Shown here one piece after another: positions 55,217 to 64,000 of a stretch of DNA of 64,000 bases. Every line of letters begins with the position of its first letter. Within the stretch, counting starts at the first letter, position 1. The position numbers and the translations under genes were made by a program. The notes beneath the pieces are model-generated. The model saw only the letters and a program-made list of their open reading frames with translations, had not been told where the DNA came from and made no database searches. Origin of the DNA: Streptomyces griseochromogenes (lineage in GTDB: Bacteria > Actinomycetota > Actinomycetes > Streptomycetales > Streptomycetaceae); assembly GCF_001542625.1 (NCBI RefSeq), contig NZ_CP016279.1, forward strand, positions 5,456,001-5,520,000, in the 5' to 3' direction.

Positions 55217-56845
55217 ATGCCATCGACCGCGCTGCGCGAGCGTCCTGCGTGGAAGGCGCTCGCGGGCCATCAGTCCGAGATCGCCGGGTGCCACCTGCGC
55301 GAGCTGTTCGCCGCCGATCCGGGACGCGGCGAGCGGATGACGGCCGAGGCCACCGGCCTGTACCTGGACTATTCGAAGAACCGGATCACCGACGAGACCC
55401 TGCGGCTGCTGCTCCAGCTCGCCGAGGAGTCGGGGCTGCGCGAGCACATCGACCAGATGTTCGCCGGCGATCGGATCAACGTCTCGGAGCACCGGCCGGT
55501 GCTGCACGTGGCGCTGCGGATGCCGAAGGAGTCCACGCTCGTCGTCGACGGAGTGGACGTCGGGGCTCAGGTGCACGAGGTACTCGACCGGATGGAGGCG
55601 TTCGCGGACCAGGTCCGCTCGGGCGCCTGGAGAGGCGCCACCGGCAAGCCGATCCGCAACATCGTCAACGTCGGCATCGGCGGCTCCGACCTCGGGCCCG
55701 TCATGGCCTACGAGGCGCTGCGCCATTACAGCCGGCGCGATCTCACGTTCAGGTTCGTGTCCAACGTCGACTCGACCGACATCGTCGAGGCGACCCGTGA
55801 TCTGGCCGCCGAGGAGACGCTGTTCATCATCGCCTCGAAGACGTTCGGGACACTGGAGACGATGACCAATGCCCGCTCTGCGCGTGAATGGGTCCTGGCG
55901 CAGCTCGGTGACGAGACGGCGGTCGCCCGGCATTTCGTGGCGGTGTCCACGAACGCGCAGCGGGTCACCGAGTTCGGCATCGACACCGCGAACATGTTCG
56001 GCTTCTGGGACTGGGTCGGCGGGCGCTACTCGATGGACTCCGCGATCGGTCTCTCGACGATGCTCGCTGTGGGTCCCGACAAATACCGCGATCTCCTCGC
56101 CGGGTTCCACGCGATGGACACGCACTTCCGCACCGCGCCGTTCGAACAGAACCTGCCGGTCCTGATGGGACTGCTCGCCGTCTGGTACGGCGACTTCTTC
56201 GGCGCCCAGACCATCGGCGTGATGCCCTACGACCAATACCTGAAGCGCTTCCCGGCCTACCTGCAGCAGCTCACCATGGAGTCCAACGGCAAGCACGTGA
56301 CGCTCGAGGGCGTGCCGGTGGACTACCAGACCGGCGCGGTGTACTGGGGGGAACCGGGGACCAACGGGCAGCACAGCTTCTACCAGCTGATCCACCAGGG
56401 CACCAAGCTGATCCCGGTGGACCTGATCGGCTTCGGCAAGTCGCTCAACCCACTCGGCAGCCACCACGACATCCTCTCGTCGAACGTCTTCGCCCAGGCC
56501 CAGGCGCTCGCCTTCGGCAAGACCGAGGAGGAGGTGCGCGCCGAGGGGACGGCTCAGGACGTGGCGCCGCACCGGGTGATGGAGGGCAACCGCCCGACGA
56601 ACGTGCTGCTGGCAGAGGTCCTCACCCCGTACCGGCTCGGCACGCTGGTCGCGCTCTACGAGCACAGCGTGTTCACCCAGGGGACGATCTGGGGGATCGA
56701 CTCCTTCGACCAGTGGGGCGTCGAACTCGGCAAGGTGCTTGCTGTCGCGATCATCCCGGAGCTCGAGAGCGCGACCGAGCCTGAACTCGGCCACGACTCG
56801 TCCACGAACGCGCTGATCCGGCACTACCGCACGCTCAAGGACTAG
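55217..56845 (+). CDS. pgi: Glucose-6-phosphate isomerase
   Basis: 542 residues, full length. [20 protein letters not shown] binds the substrate phosphate, [16 protein letters not shown] follows, and [20 protein letters not shown] and [10 protein letters not shown] are the PGI signatures. ATG 55217 follows GAGGAGCGA. It connects the glycolytic and pentose phosphate pools by interconverting glucose-6-phosphate and fructose-6-phosphate. It lies 44 bases after tal. Confidence 0.95.
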   Translation: MPSTALRERPAWKALAGHQSEIAGCHLRELFAADPGRGERMTAEATGLYLDYSKNRITDETLRLLLQLAEESGLREHIDQMFAGDRINVSEHRPVLHVALRMPKESTLVVDGVDVGAQVHEVLDRMEAFADQVRSGAWRGATGKPIRNIVNVGIGGSDLGPVMAYEALRHYSRRDLTFRFVSNVDSTDIVEATRDLAAEETLFIIASKTFGTLETMTNARSAREWVLAQLGDETAVARHFVAVSTNAQRVTEFGIDTANMFGFWDWVGGRYSMDSAIGLSTMLAVGPDKYRDLLAGFHAMDTHFRTAPFEQNLPVLMGLLAVWYGDFFGAQTIGVMPYDQYLKRFPAYLQQLTMESNGKHVTLEGVPVDYQTGAVYWGEPGTNGQHSFYQLIHQGTKLIPVDLIGFGKSLNPLGSHHDILSSNVFAQAQALAFGKTEEEVRAEGTAQDVAPHRVMEGNRPTNVLLAEVLTPYRLGTLVALYEHSVFTQGTIWGIDSFDQWGVELGKVLAVAIIPELESATEPELGHDSSTNALIRHYRTLKD

Positions 56846-56855
56846 GAGGCACCAC

Positions 56856-57887
56856 ATGGCGACAGACAAGCCCATGCAGCTCGGGATGATCGGGCTCGGC
56901 CGGATGGGGGCGAACCTGGTGCGTCGGCTGATGCGAGACGGCCACCATTGCGTCGTGTCCGACGTCAACGCGGACGCAGTCGCCGAACTGGCCGACGAGG
57001 GTGCGACGGGCGCGAACTCACTCCAGGATTTCGTTGCGAAACTGGACAAGCCACGGGCCCTGTGGCTCATGCTTCCGGCTGCGATCGTCGACTCCATCCT
57101 CGACCAGCTCGAGCCGTTGCTGGAGCCCGGCGACATCCTCATCGACGGCGGCAATTCCTACTACCGCGACGACATCACGCGCGCCAAGCGCCTTGCCGAC
57201 AAATCGCTGCACTATGTTGACTGCGGGACCAGCGGTGGGGTCTGGGGGCTGGAGCGCGGCTACTGCCTGATGATCGGCGGCGAGGACGAGGTCGTGGCCC
57301 ATCTGGACCCGATCTTCAGGACCATCGCTCCCGGCGAGGGCAGCGCCGAGCCGACGCCGAGCCGGTCCCGGACCGGCGGCACCGCCCCGCTCGGGTATCT
57401 GCACTGCGGGCCGAACGGTGCCGGGCACTTCGTGAAGATGGTCCACAACGGGGTCGAGTACGGGATGATGGCCGCGATCGCCGAGGGCCTCAGCATCATC
57501 AAGCGTGCGGACGCCGGCACAAGCCGGCAGGAGGTCGACGCGGAGACGACGCCGCTGCGCGATGCGTGGGCCTACCAGTACGACATCGACGTCGGTGAGG
57601 TGGCCGAGGTCTGGCGGCGCGGCTCGGTCGTCGGCTCGTGGCTGGTCGACCTGATCGCCGACGCCTTCGCCCGCTCGCCCTCCCTCGACGGCTTCGCCGG
57701 GCGGGTCTCCGACTCCGGGGAAGGCCGCTGGACCGTCCTCGCCGCAGTGGACGAGGGCGTCCCGGCACCGGTCATCACCACCTCGTTGTACGAGCGCTTC
57801 GAGTCCAGGCAGGCTGGGGAGTTCACCGACAAGATCCTCTCGGCGATGCGCTCGGAGTTCGGCGGGCACGCCGAGAAGAAGGGCTGA
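56856..57887 (+). CDS. gnd: 6-phosphogluconate dehydrogenase, short (NAD-type) form
   Basis: 343 residues. The Rossmann motif is GMIGLGRMGANLVRRLMRDG, the substrate region DCGTSGGVWGLERGYCLMIG, and the catalytic lysine lies in GAGHFVKMVHNGVEYGMMAA. The length matches the tetrameric short form (GndA/YqeC type) rather than the 470-residue form. It decarboxylates 6-phosphogluconate to ribulose-5-phosphate. ATG 56856 follows AGGAGG at 10 bases from the pgi stop. Confidence 0.93.
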   Translation: MATDKPMQLGMIGLGRMGANLVRRLMRDGHHCVVSDVNADAVAELADEGATGANSLQDFVAKLDKPRALWLMLPAAIVDSILDQLEPLLEPGDILIDGGNSYYRDDITRAKRLADKSLHYVDCGTSGGVWGLERGYCLMIGGEDEVVAHLDPIFRTIAPGEGSAEPTPSRSRTGGTAPLGYLHCGPNGAGHFVKMVHNGVEYGMMAAIAEGLSIIKRADAGTSRQEVDAETTPLRDAWAYQYDIDVGEVAEVWRRGSVVGSWLVDLIADAFARSPSLDGFAGRVSDSGEGRWTVLAAVDEGVPAPVITTSLYERFESRQAGEFTDKILSAMRSEFGGHAEKKG

Positions 57888-57892
57888 GGGCT

Positions 57893-58591
57893 GTGCATCA
57901 CGAACTCGAGGTCGTCGCCGACCCCGATGCGGTCGCCGGCACTGCGGCGGCGTTCGTGGCGCGGCTGGCCCGGGCCTGCGTGCAAGCCCACGGCCGATTC
58001 ACGTTCGCCGTCAGCGGGGGGCACACGCCATGGGCGATGTTCGCGCGGCTCGCACGTGAGCGGGTTCCCTGGGAGCACGTGGCGGTGTTCCAGGTCGACG
58101 AGCGGGTCGCGCCTGACGGCGACCCGGACCGTAACCTCACCCACCTGCGGGAGAGCCTCGGTGCGGCCCCGGCCGAGGTCATCGCGATGCCCGTGAACGA
58201 CACCGACCTTGACGCGGCGGCCGCCGCCTACGGGCGGTCGCTGCCCGAGCGTCTCGACCTCGTTCACCTGGGCCTCGGCCCGGACGGGCACACCGCCTCG
58301 CTGGTGCCACGCGACCCGGTGCTCGAAGTCTCGGACCGGCTGGTGGCCCTGACGGCGCCCTACATGGGCCACCAGCGCATGACACTCACCTACCCTGCGC
58401 TCGCCCGCGCCCAGCAAGTGCTCTGGCGCATCACCGGAGCGGACAAGCGCGAACCGCTCTCAAGGCTCGTGGCGGGAGACCGGTCGGTTCCCGCCGGCCG
58501 GGTCGAGGCGGCGGCGTCGCTCGTCCTCGCGGACGCGGCGGCCGGCCAGGGCCCGGCTCGCGCCGACGCCCAGTCGCCAGCATCACCATGA
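57893..58591 (+). CDS. pgl: 6-phosphogluconolactonase
   Basis: About 232 residues. RFTFAVSGGHTPWAMFARLA, VFQVDERVAPDGDPDRNLTH and LGLGPDGHTASLVP are the DevB/Pgl signatures. GTG 57893, six bases after the gnd stop, gives a normal-length product; the frame upstream is a shadow of gnd. It hydrolyses the lactone made by Zwf. Confidence 0.92.
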   Translation: MHHELEVVADPDAVAGTAAAFVARLARACVQAHGRFTFAVSGGHTPWAMFARLARERVPWEHVAVFQVDERVAPDGDPDRNLTHLRESLGAAPAEVIAMPVNDTDLDAAAAAYGRSLPERLDLVHLGLGPDGHTASLVPRDPVLEVSDRLVALTAPYMGHQRMTLTYPALARAQQVLWRITGADKREPLSRLVAGDRSVPAGRVEAAASLVLADAAAGQGPARADAQSPASP

Positions 58592-58634
58592 CGCCCGGCC
58601 CATGTTGCCGTGCCGGCCCCGTAAGGGAGATCAG

Positions 58635-60044
58635 ATGGCTTTGAACTCGTCGAACGTTCCCGCAGACGTGCTGGTCATTTTCGGGATCACTGGCGACCTC
58701 GCGCGAAAGATGACGTTTCGCTCGCTCTATCGGCTTGAGCGGCGCAGGCTGCTGACCTGCCCGATCGTCGGAGTGGCGCGCGACGACTGGTCCGACGACG
58801 CGCTGCGTGACCACGCCCGCACGGCGATCAAGGCAACGGGTGAGCCGCTCGACGACAGCGTCTTTGCCCGGTTCGCCGCCCGACTCAGCTATGTGCAGGG
58901 CGATTACGCCGACGAGGAGACGTTCCATCGCCTCGCCCGGGCGGTCAACGGCAGGCGGCGCCCCGTCTTCTACCTGGAGATCCCGCCGTCGCTGTTTGCC
59001 CGGGTGGTCGGAGGCCTGGCAGGCGCCGGGCTGACCAAGGGCGCCCGGGTCGTCGTGGAGAAACCGTTCGGGCACGACCTCGCGTCGGCGCGCGCCCTCA
59101 ACGACGAGCTGCGTCAGCTCCTCGACGAGGACCAGCTGCTGAGGATCGACCACTTCCTCGGCAAGGAGCCGGCGATGGACATCCTGTTCCTGAGGTTCGC
59201 CAACTCCGTGTTCGAGCCGGTGTGGAACCGCGACCACATCTCCTGCGTGCAGATCACCATGGCCGAGGACTTCGGGGTCGAGGACCGCGGCCACTTCTAC
59301 GACCCGGTCGGCGCGCTCCGCGACGTCGTGCAGAACCATCTGCTGCAGCTGCTCGCCCTGGTGGCGTCCGAGCCGCCATCAGCCGCCGATGCGGACGCGC
59401 TCCGAGACCGCCGGGTCGATGTGTTCCGGGCGATCCCCGACGCCGACCCGGCCCACTACGTCCGCGGGCAGTACGAGGGGTACCTGGAGGTCCCCGGCGT
59501 GCGGCCGCGCTCGCGCACCGAGACCTTCGTCGGGTTGCGGCTGGAGGTCGAGAACTGGCGCTGGTCCGGGGTGCCGTTCTTCATCCGCGCCGGCAAGTCG
59601 CTCCCCGAGCGAGTGACCGAGATCCGGATCATGTTCAAGCGCCCGCCGCGGCTTGCGTTCGCGGAGCGGTTCGCGCCCGAGCCCGACCAGTGGATCCTGC
59701 GGATCGATCCGAGCCCTGGCATGAACTTCCGCATCCAGGCCAAGCAGCCGGGCAAGCAGGACACGCAGCTGGTGGACCTCGACCTCCTCTTCGCGGCCGA
59801 GCTGGGTGAGGCACCCGAACCGTACGAGCGCCTGCTCAGTGATGCGATGCAAGGCAACGCGAGCCTGTTCACCCGGGAGGACTCGGTGGAGGAGACGTGG
59901 CGAATCGTCCAGCCACTGCTGGAGGCGCCCGGCGACCCCGAGCCCTACCGGCAGGGGACCTGGGGACCGGCGGGCGCGAGCAAGCTCGTCGCCGGATATC
60001 CGCGATGGCACGAACCATGGCTGCCGGCGAGGTCTCCCGACTGA
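58635..60044 (+). CDS. zwf: Glucose-6-phosphate 1-dehydrogenase
   Basis: About 469 residues. The nucleotide motif is VIFGITGDLARKMTFRSLYR, EKPFGHDLASARALND follows, and the active site is RIDHFLGKEPAMDILFLRFA. WSGVPFFIRAGKSLPERVTE is also typical. ATG 58635 follows AAGGGAGA. It performs the first, NADPH-generating step of the oxidative branch. Last gene of the operon; no hairpin terminator is obvious just downstream. Confidence 0.94.
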   Translation: MALNSSNVPADVLVIFGITGDLARKMTFRSLYRLERRRLLTCPIVGVARDDWSDDALRDHARTAIKATGEPLDDSVFARFAARLSYVQGDYADEETFHRLARAVNGRRRPVFYLEIPPSLFARVVGGLAGAGLTKGARVVVEKPFGHDLASARALNDELRQLLDEDQLLRIDHFLGKEPAMDILFLRFANSVFEPVWNRDHISCVQITMAEDFGVEDRGHFYDPVGALRDVVQNHLLQLLALVASEPPSAADADALRDRRVDVFRAIPDADPAHYVRGQYEGYLEVPGVRPRSRTETFVGLRLEVENWRWSGVPFFIRAGKSLPERVTEIRIMFKRPPRLAFAERFAPEPDQWILRIDPSPGMNFRIQAKQPGKQDTQLVDLDLLFAAELGEAPEPYERLLSDAMQGNASLFTREDSVEETWRIVQPLLEAPGDPEPYRQGTWGPAGASKLVAGYPRWHEPWLPARSPD

Positions 60045-60420
60045 CACAGTCGCGCCCCGTACCCGGTGAACCGCCGGTGGCGCCCCTGGAGATGGTGGGT
60101 CAACCACACCAACGGATATCGCCTGAGCGAGTGGGACAGCCGGGCGAGCAACAGGGGCGGGGGAACTCCAGGAAAGTCACCAGGTCAAGGGGGGTGTCCA
60201 CCGGGAGCCTTGCGTAGTCGAGATCGGTCCGGTTCGCCTGGTTCGTGATTGACATGGCGTGATGTCTGCTGCGCAGCAAGGGGATCCGGACAGCTGTGCA
60301 GGCACGGCTCTTGGTGATCATGTGGTTGTCGAAACCCATGAGAACCGAGCGAGACCGTGCCTGCCCGAACATCTCCCCGTCTACGCAGGACCCCCGCCGG
60401 AGCAAGCCGACGGGGGTTCC
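60045..60420. other. Gap between zwf and the IS110 remnant
   Basis: No confident gene. The minus strand has an open frame reading SITNQANRTDLDYARLPVDT then PLDLVTFLEFP, which looks partly protein-like but matches nothing I know. It may be the end region of a mobile element. Confidence 0.35.
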
Positions 60421-61536
60421 TCACCTCTCACGCGGTATCACAACGCCCCTATAACGAGGGGGGTCGGTAGAGACCGTCCTGACCAGGTTGAAGACCTCGC
60501 GGGCGGCATAGCGCGAGGCATCGGATGATCTCACGCCGGGTCTTGCCCTCCTGTGTGCGGCGTGCGTAGTACGCCTGGGTGCGCGGGTCGTGGCACAGCC
60601 GGGTGAACACGATGCGGTGCAGAGCGGCATTCGCCTGCCGGTCGCCACCATGGTTGAGCCGCCGTGAGCTCCCGCCGCCCGAGGAGTGCTCGATGGGGCT
60701 GACTCCGCACCGCGCGGCGAAAGACGCCTCGGCGCTCAGCCGCTCGGGATTGTCGCCCATGGTGATCAGGAGCGTGACAGCGGAGTCCGGGCCGATACCC
60801 ACCGGCGCGAGCAGCTGCGGGGCATGGCGTTCAACGAGCCCGGTCAGTCGCTGATTCAGCTCATCGATCTGCCCGGTGAGCTGCTCGATGCGCTGAGCCA
60901 GCATGCTCAGCGTCATGAGCGTAGCCTCAGCTACAGGGTCCTCAACACTCCCGCCGGCCCGGCCCTCGCGCGGGCTGAGGCGTGCGCAGGTGCGGAACAG
61001 TTCGCGGTTGCCCAGGCTGGACAGTCGTTCCCGCAGGGCCGGGTCGGCTATGACCAGGACGGCCTTGAGCTGGTTGATCGCCAGGGTGCGGGCCTTGACC
61101 GCGGAATCCTTGGCGAGCTTGAACATCCCGGCACTCTGCACCGGACCGTCGCCGGTTTTCGCCCGCGCCTGGGCGCGACCGCTGAGCACGGCCCGCGCGG
61201 CGGCCTGCGCGTCGAGCGGGTCCGACTTCCCGAGCAGTCGACGGGCCGAGCGGTCGGCCGGTTCACCTCGAACACCGCGACATGCTGCGCCAGCAGGTAG
61301 CGCGACAGGCCCGCGCCGAAGGTACCGGTCCCCTCCACCCCGGCCCGCCGCACCGTCCCCAACTTGCGGGCCCAGGCGAGCAGCCGACGGCAGCCGACCG
61401 CAGTGGCCGGAAACGACTTGGTGCCCAGGATCTGGCCCATTGGGCAGACCATCGCGGCGACATGAACCTCGCCGTGCGTGTCCACGCCCAAGACGAACTC
61501 GCCCCGAGCGGGCGGGCCTGTGCTGGTGGAGGGCAT
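60421..61536 (-). pseudogene. IS110-family transposase with two frameshifts
   Basis: ATG 61536 starts an IS110-type transposase: the DEDD residues are in FVLGVDTHGEVHVAA, GVEGTGTFGAGLSRYL and LLGKSDPLDAQAAARAVL. The frame changes at about 61258 (VNRP to DRSARRLL, one base missing). The C-terminal domain follows (APVGIGPDSAVTLLITMGDN, RQANAALHRIVFTRLCHD). It changes again near 60515, ending AAREVFNLVRTVSTDPPRYR to a stop at 60421. IS110 elements excise and insert without inverted repeats, using a bridge RNA from the non-coding end. This copy is inactive. Confidence 0.78.
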
Positions 61537-61978
61537 GCCGAACGATGTAGGACACGAGATCGCCGACGCACTGGCAGCGCTGCTCAAGCGCGACACCCGG
61601 ACACAGCTGTACCAACGCCTGACCGAGGGCCTGGGCGACGCCGTGGACGAGACCACCTACCCCGTCCTCAGCGGGCTGGCCCGCACCGGCCCGCGCAGCG
61701 CCGCCGACCTCGCCGGCGAGATCGGCCTGGACCGCTCCGGCGTCACCCGCCGCGCCACCCGCCTGGAGGACGCCGGCCTCCTGCACCGCGATCCCGACCC
61801 CCGCGACCGGCGCGCCACCCTGCTCGCGCTCACCGAGGCCGGGCAGCAGACCGTGGACGTCACCCGACGCCGCCTCGCCGCGCACATCGAGGCATCCCTG
61901 GCCTCCTGGCCGCCCGCCGAAGCCCGCACCTTCGCCCACCACCTCCAGCGCTTCGTCACCGACGGCCCCTTCACCTGA
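61535..61978 (+). CDS. MarR-family transcriptional regulator
   Basis: 147 residues. The winged HTH is ETTYPVLSGLARTGPRSAAD then LAGEIGLDRSGVTRRATRLE, with the wing LLHRDPDPRDRRATLLALT, and flanking helices form the dimer interface. ATG 61535 is preceded by GGTGGAGG. Its start codon overlaps the start of the opposing IS110 transposase within GCATGC. MarR proteins usually repress a neighbouring transporter or enzyme; none is intact here. The ligand is unknown. Confidence 0.82.
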   Translation: MPNDVGHEIADALAALLKRDTRTQLYQRLTEGLGDAVDETTYPVLSGLARTGPRSAADLAGEIGLDRSGVTRRATRLEDAGLLHRDPDPRDRRATLLALTEAGQQTVDVTRRRLAAHIEASLASWPPAEARTFAHHLQRFVTDGPFT

Positions 61979-62369
61979 TCCGGAATGGGAACCTGACGCC
62001 ACCCCACCCGCTCGGGGCGGCGCCTCGGCCCGGGGCGCGGGCCTTGCGCTCGGCCGCGTCGCCGCCGCACCGCAACGCCGGGATGCCCCTCACCCGCCCG
62101 ACTCGACCATGCGACGTCCGAGCGAGATCCGGGCGCGATTCTCTGGCTGTCCATCCGATCGAGACGGCACATCGCATCCGCACGCACCAGTCCAGACCGG
62201 CTGAGATTTCGGTGCGCCACCCGTCTCAAGGAGGCGGCCGCCGCCGGCCAGGCCGCCAAAACCTGATGTGGCACCGGAGCCTGGCCGGAGCCGGGAGAAC
62301 AGGGCAGTGACCAGCTCCCCGCCGCGCGGCCTGCACTCCCTGATCCCCACCCGCCCACCAGGCCGCCAC
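61979..62369. other. No gene seen
   Basis: GC-rich sequence downstream of the MarR gene with no recognisable frame. Confidence 0.35.
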
Positions 62370-62552
62370 CCCGGGCAAGCGCGCCGCCGCCCAGATGCAC
62401 CACCTGCGCACCGCCACCAACCCGGCGCCGGTGCTGGCCCCGGCCGCCGAACTGAACGCCGCCCACCTGGACGACCCCGACCCAGTCACCCGCGAAGCCA
62501 CCACCGACGTCCACACCCGCCCGACCACCGCTGTCCCGTCTCTGATGATCTG
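62370..62552 (+). pseudogene. Unidentified C-terminal coding fragment
   Basis: A frame ending at 62552 reads GKRAAAQMHHLRTATNPAPV then LAPAAELNAAHLDDPDPVT, with protein-like composition but no start and no known family. It may be what remains of the gene once regulated by the MarR protein. Confidence 0.3.
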
Positions 62553-62780
62553 AGCCGAGGACGGAGCTGCGACCTGCGACGACCAGTTCAGTTGAGATGT
62601 GGGGCAGCTGGGAATCTCGGGTGATGTGGTCCTAGGCGAGTAAATGCCAGACGTCGTCTCAGACGTCATCCGCTTTCCGAACGTGATCGGTTGGTTCGGG
62701 GCCGGTGGGCATGAACTCCGGTCGATGGCGGGAGAGATGGGCCTGATTTCGTCCGCTCGTTTGGCTCGTGGAGGCGGCTG

Positions 62781-63251
62781 GTGGCGTCGGTGTTCGGTCT
62801 GCTGGAGGCCAGGGAGAAGAGGGTCCGGGAGGAGATCGCGCGGTTGCAGCAGGAGGCCCAGCGGGTGCAGGCCGCGCTCGGTGAGGCCGAACGCGAGCTT
62901 CAGCGGTTGGTGGATGCCCGGGTGACAGTGACCGAGGTGCTGGCCGGGCCGCCTTCGATGGTTACGGAGCCGACGGGAAGCGCGGTGACGGGTTCGACGG
63001 TGCCCCCGGCGGGAGACGGGTACGGCGGCGACAGCCCTCGCGCCGGACTACCGCGGATCTTGTCGGTGCCGGAATCTGAGGCGGGCCGGGAGGGCAAGCG
63101 CTGCCGGCAACTGGCCGTCGGGCTGGGACTGGAGGCCATCCCGGCGAAGGTCGAGGGACTGAGATCGAAGGCGAAACGACTGGTGGAGCGAGGGTGGGCA
63201 CTCCAGGTGCGGCCGGGAGTGTTCATCGCGCTCGCGGTGCCGGCCGTCTGA
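62781..63251 (+). CDS. IS-associated coiled-coil/wHTH protein
   Basis: 156 residues. The first 50 form a heptad-rich coiled coil (LLEAREKRVREEIARLQQEA). After a low-complexity linker, the C-terminal 60 residues (LAVGLGLEAIPAKVEGLRSK, AKRLVERGWALQVRPG) resemble a winged HTH. I recall similar proteins beside transposases in many Streptomyces, which suggests a helper or passenger role, but function is unproven. Start GTG 62781 has weak ribosome binding. Confidence 0.55.
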   Translation: MASVFGLLEAREKRVREEIARLQQEAQRVQAALGEAERELQRLVDARVTVTEVLAGPPSMVTEPTGSAVTGSTVPPAGDGYGGDSPRAGLPRILSVPESEAGREGKRCRQLAVGLGLEAIPAKVEGLRSKAKRLVERGWALQVRPGVFIALAVPAV

Positions 63252-63677
63252 AGCCGGCCGGGCGGCGTCCGGCCAGGCGACCGCTCATGAGCATGGTCAT
63301 CGACCACAGCACCACGATTTGTTCCTGTCCTTGCGGCCTCAATCAGGCCCCACGGAGCCAGGCAAGCGCCGCGCGGGAGGGTCTCGCCAGCTCGCGAACG
63401 GGGCTCGTACTCGACCGCGGCGGATTCCCCTTCCAACGCGCAGGGGCTCCGCCGGGGCAAGGTCCGGGGAGAGCCGCGTTCGCCCGGTTTGATCTCGGAA
63501 TGCGGTGGGAGGTCAGGACAGCCTCGCCGACATGAGCCATACGGCCCGGACGCGGAAGACGTTCGGCTTCGCCGCGTCAGCGGGGCGGAGCACTGATCCT
63601 TCCAGGACCGGGCGGCCCGTTCCGGTGTTGCCGATCGGGTTCACGCGTATGGTGTGCACCCGCGCCCCTGGCTGGCC
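63252..63677. other. Gap before the GH32 gene end
   Basis: 426 bases with no supported gene. It holds the 3' flank of the fructan hydrolase gene. Confidence 0.4.
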
Positions 63678-64000
63678 TCACACCGAGAACTCGCGTACCA
63701 CCGTGTTGTGGAACACCGCGCTGCCGCCGATCGTGAACAGTGCGAGCCGGGTGTCCAGCAGGTACGGGAACACCTGGCTGGTGTGCACGTAGCGGCCGTC
63801 GTCGACGAACATCTCCACCGACGTGCGGTCCACCAGGATGCGCAGCTTCACCGTGCCGGCGGACGGGTCGAACGGGGTGTGGCTCTCCTGCCATTTGCCG
63901 GACGTGTCGGCGTTCACCGTGTTGCGTCGGTTGAGGAAGACGTAGTTGGCGTAGATCCCGGCATCGATGTGCCGACCGCCGTCGGGTGAGCGCCTCAGCT
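63678..64000 (-). CDS. C-terminal end of a GH32 fructan hydrolase (partial)
   Basis: The open frame continues past the right edge of the window. Visible residues (DAGIYANYVFLNRRNTVNAD, then VKLRILVDRTSVEMFVDDGR and LFTIGGSAVFHNTVVREFSV) are the C-terminal beta-sandwich of GH32 enzymes such as levanases and inulinases. The catalytic five-bladed propeller lies outside. It would be a secreted enzyme hydrolysing levan or inulin. Confidence 0.75.
   Translation of the reverse strand, partial: LRRSPDGGRHIDAGIYANYVFLNRRNTVNADTSGKWQESHTPFDPSAGTVKLRILVDRTSVEMFVDDGRYVHTSQVFPYLLDTRLALFTIGGSAVFHNTVVREFSV

Noticed and set aside
55202..57154. 650-residue minus-strand open frame opposite pgi
   Set aside because: Antisense artefact; the plus strand carries a full-length glucose-6-phosphate isomerase.
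1..64000. tRNA or rRNA genes
   Set aside because: No cloverleaf-like or rRNA-like stretches were recognised by eye. A covariance-model scan would be needed to exclude a tRNA fully.

Overview
The window is GC-rich actinomycete DNA, most likely from a Streptomyces chromosome arm or a large Streptomyces mobile element. The evidence is the codon bias, frequent GTG/TTG starts, SARP and LAL-type regulators, a DUF6207-like gene, actinobacterial-type polyphosphate glucokinase, and a high load of decaying insertion sequences. All calls come from reading the sequence and its translations. No database search was possible.

Layout. (1) 1-4.6 kb: a membrane pentapeptide-repeat gene cut by an IS21-family element (istA/istB), then a peptidase E-like gene. 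(2) 5.5-16.9 kb: an accessory region of poorly known genes. It holds an excisionase-like HTH protein behind a palindromic operator, zinc-ribbon-like proteins and small membrane proteins, and many genes are frameshifted, including a SARP and an ECF-like sigma factor that look broken at G-runs. (3) 17.0-29.0 kb: a compact biosynthetic operon of ALDH-like reductase, acyl-CoA-dehydrogenase-like flavoprotein, class III aminotransferase, SRPBCC protein, flavin reductase, KASIII, ACP, KASII, enoyl reductase and MaoC dehydratase, followed by a LAL regulator. A discrete type II fatty-acid-like system could build an acyl chain that is then reduced, aminated and perhaps N-oxygenated. (4) 29.0-33.0 kb: IS5-family transposase, RidA and a stretch of gene remnants. 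(5) 33.1-45.4 kb: a tight minus-strand operon of a sigma factor, papain/C39-like peptidase, two unknown proteins, two dynamin-like GTPases, an Hsp70/actin-like ATPase and a large HerA-like ATPase. This is the best candidate for an undescribed system, possibly membrane surveillance or defence.

(6) 45.8-50.9 kb: a multiply broken GH59 glycosidase with a ricin-type lectin domain, a frameshifted IS5-family transposase, an SGNH hydrolase tail, an IS110 tail and a HAD phosphatase stub. (7) 51.2-60.0 kb: a complete seven-gene operon ppgK-tkt-tal-pgi-gnd-pgl-zwf for glucose phosphorylation and the pentose phosphate pathway, bracketed by IS110 remnants and probably acquired as a unit. (8) 60.4-64.0 kb: a broken IS110 transposase whose start overlaps that of a divergent MarR gene, an IS-associated coiled-coil protein, and the C-terminal end of a GH32 fructan hydrolase running off the window.

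Four themes stand out: heavy IS-driven erosion, repeated frameshifts (several at G-runs, so either base-calling error or real phase change), one intact biosynthetic operon with its own regulator, and one intact NTPase operon with its own sigma factor.
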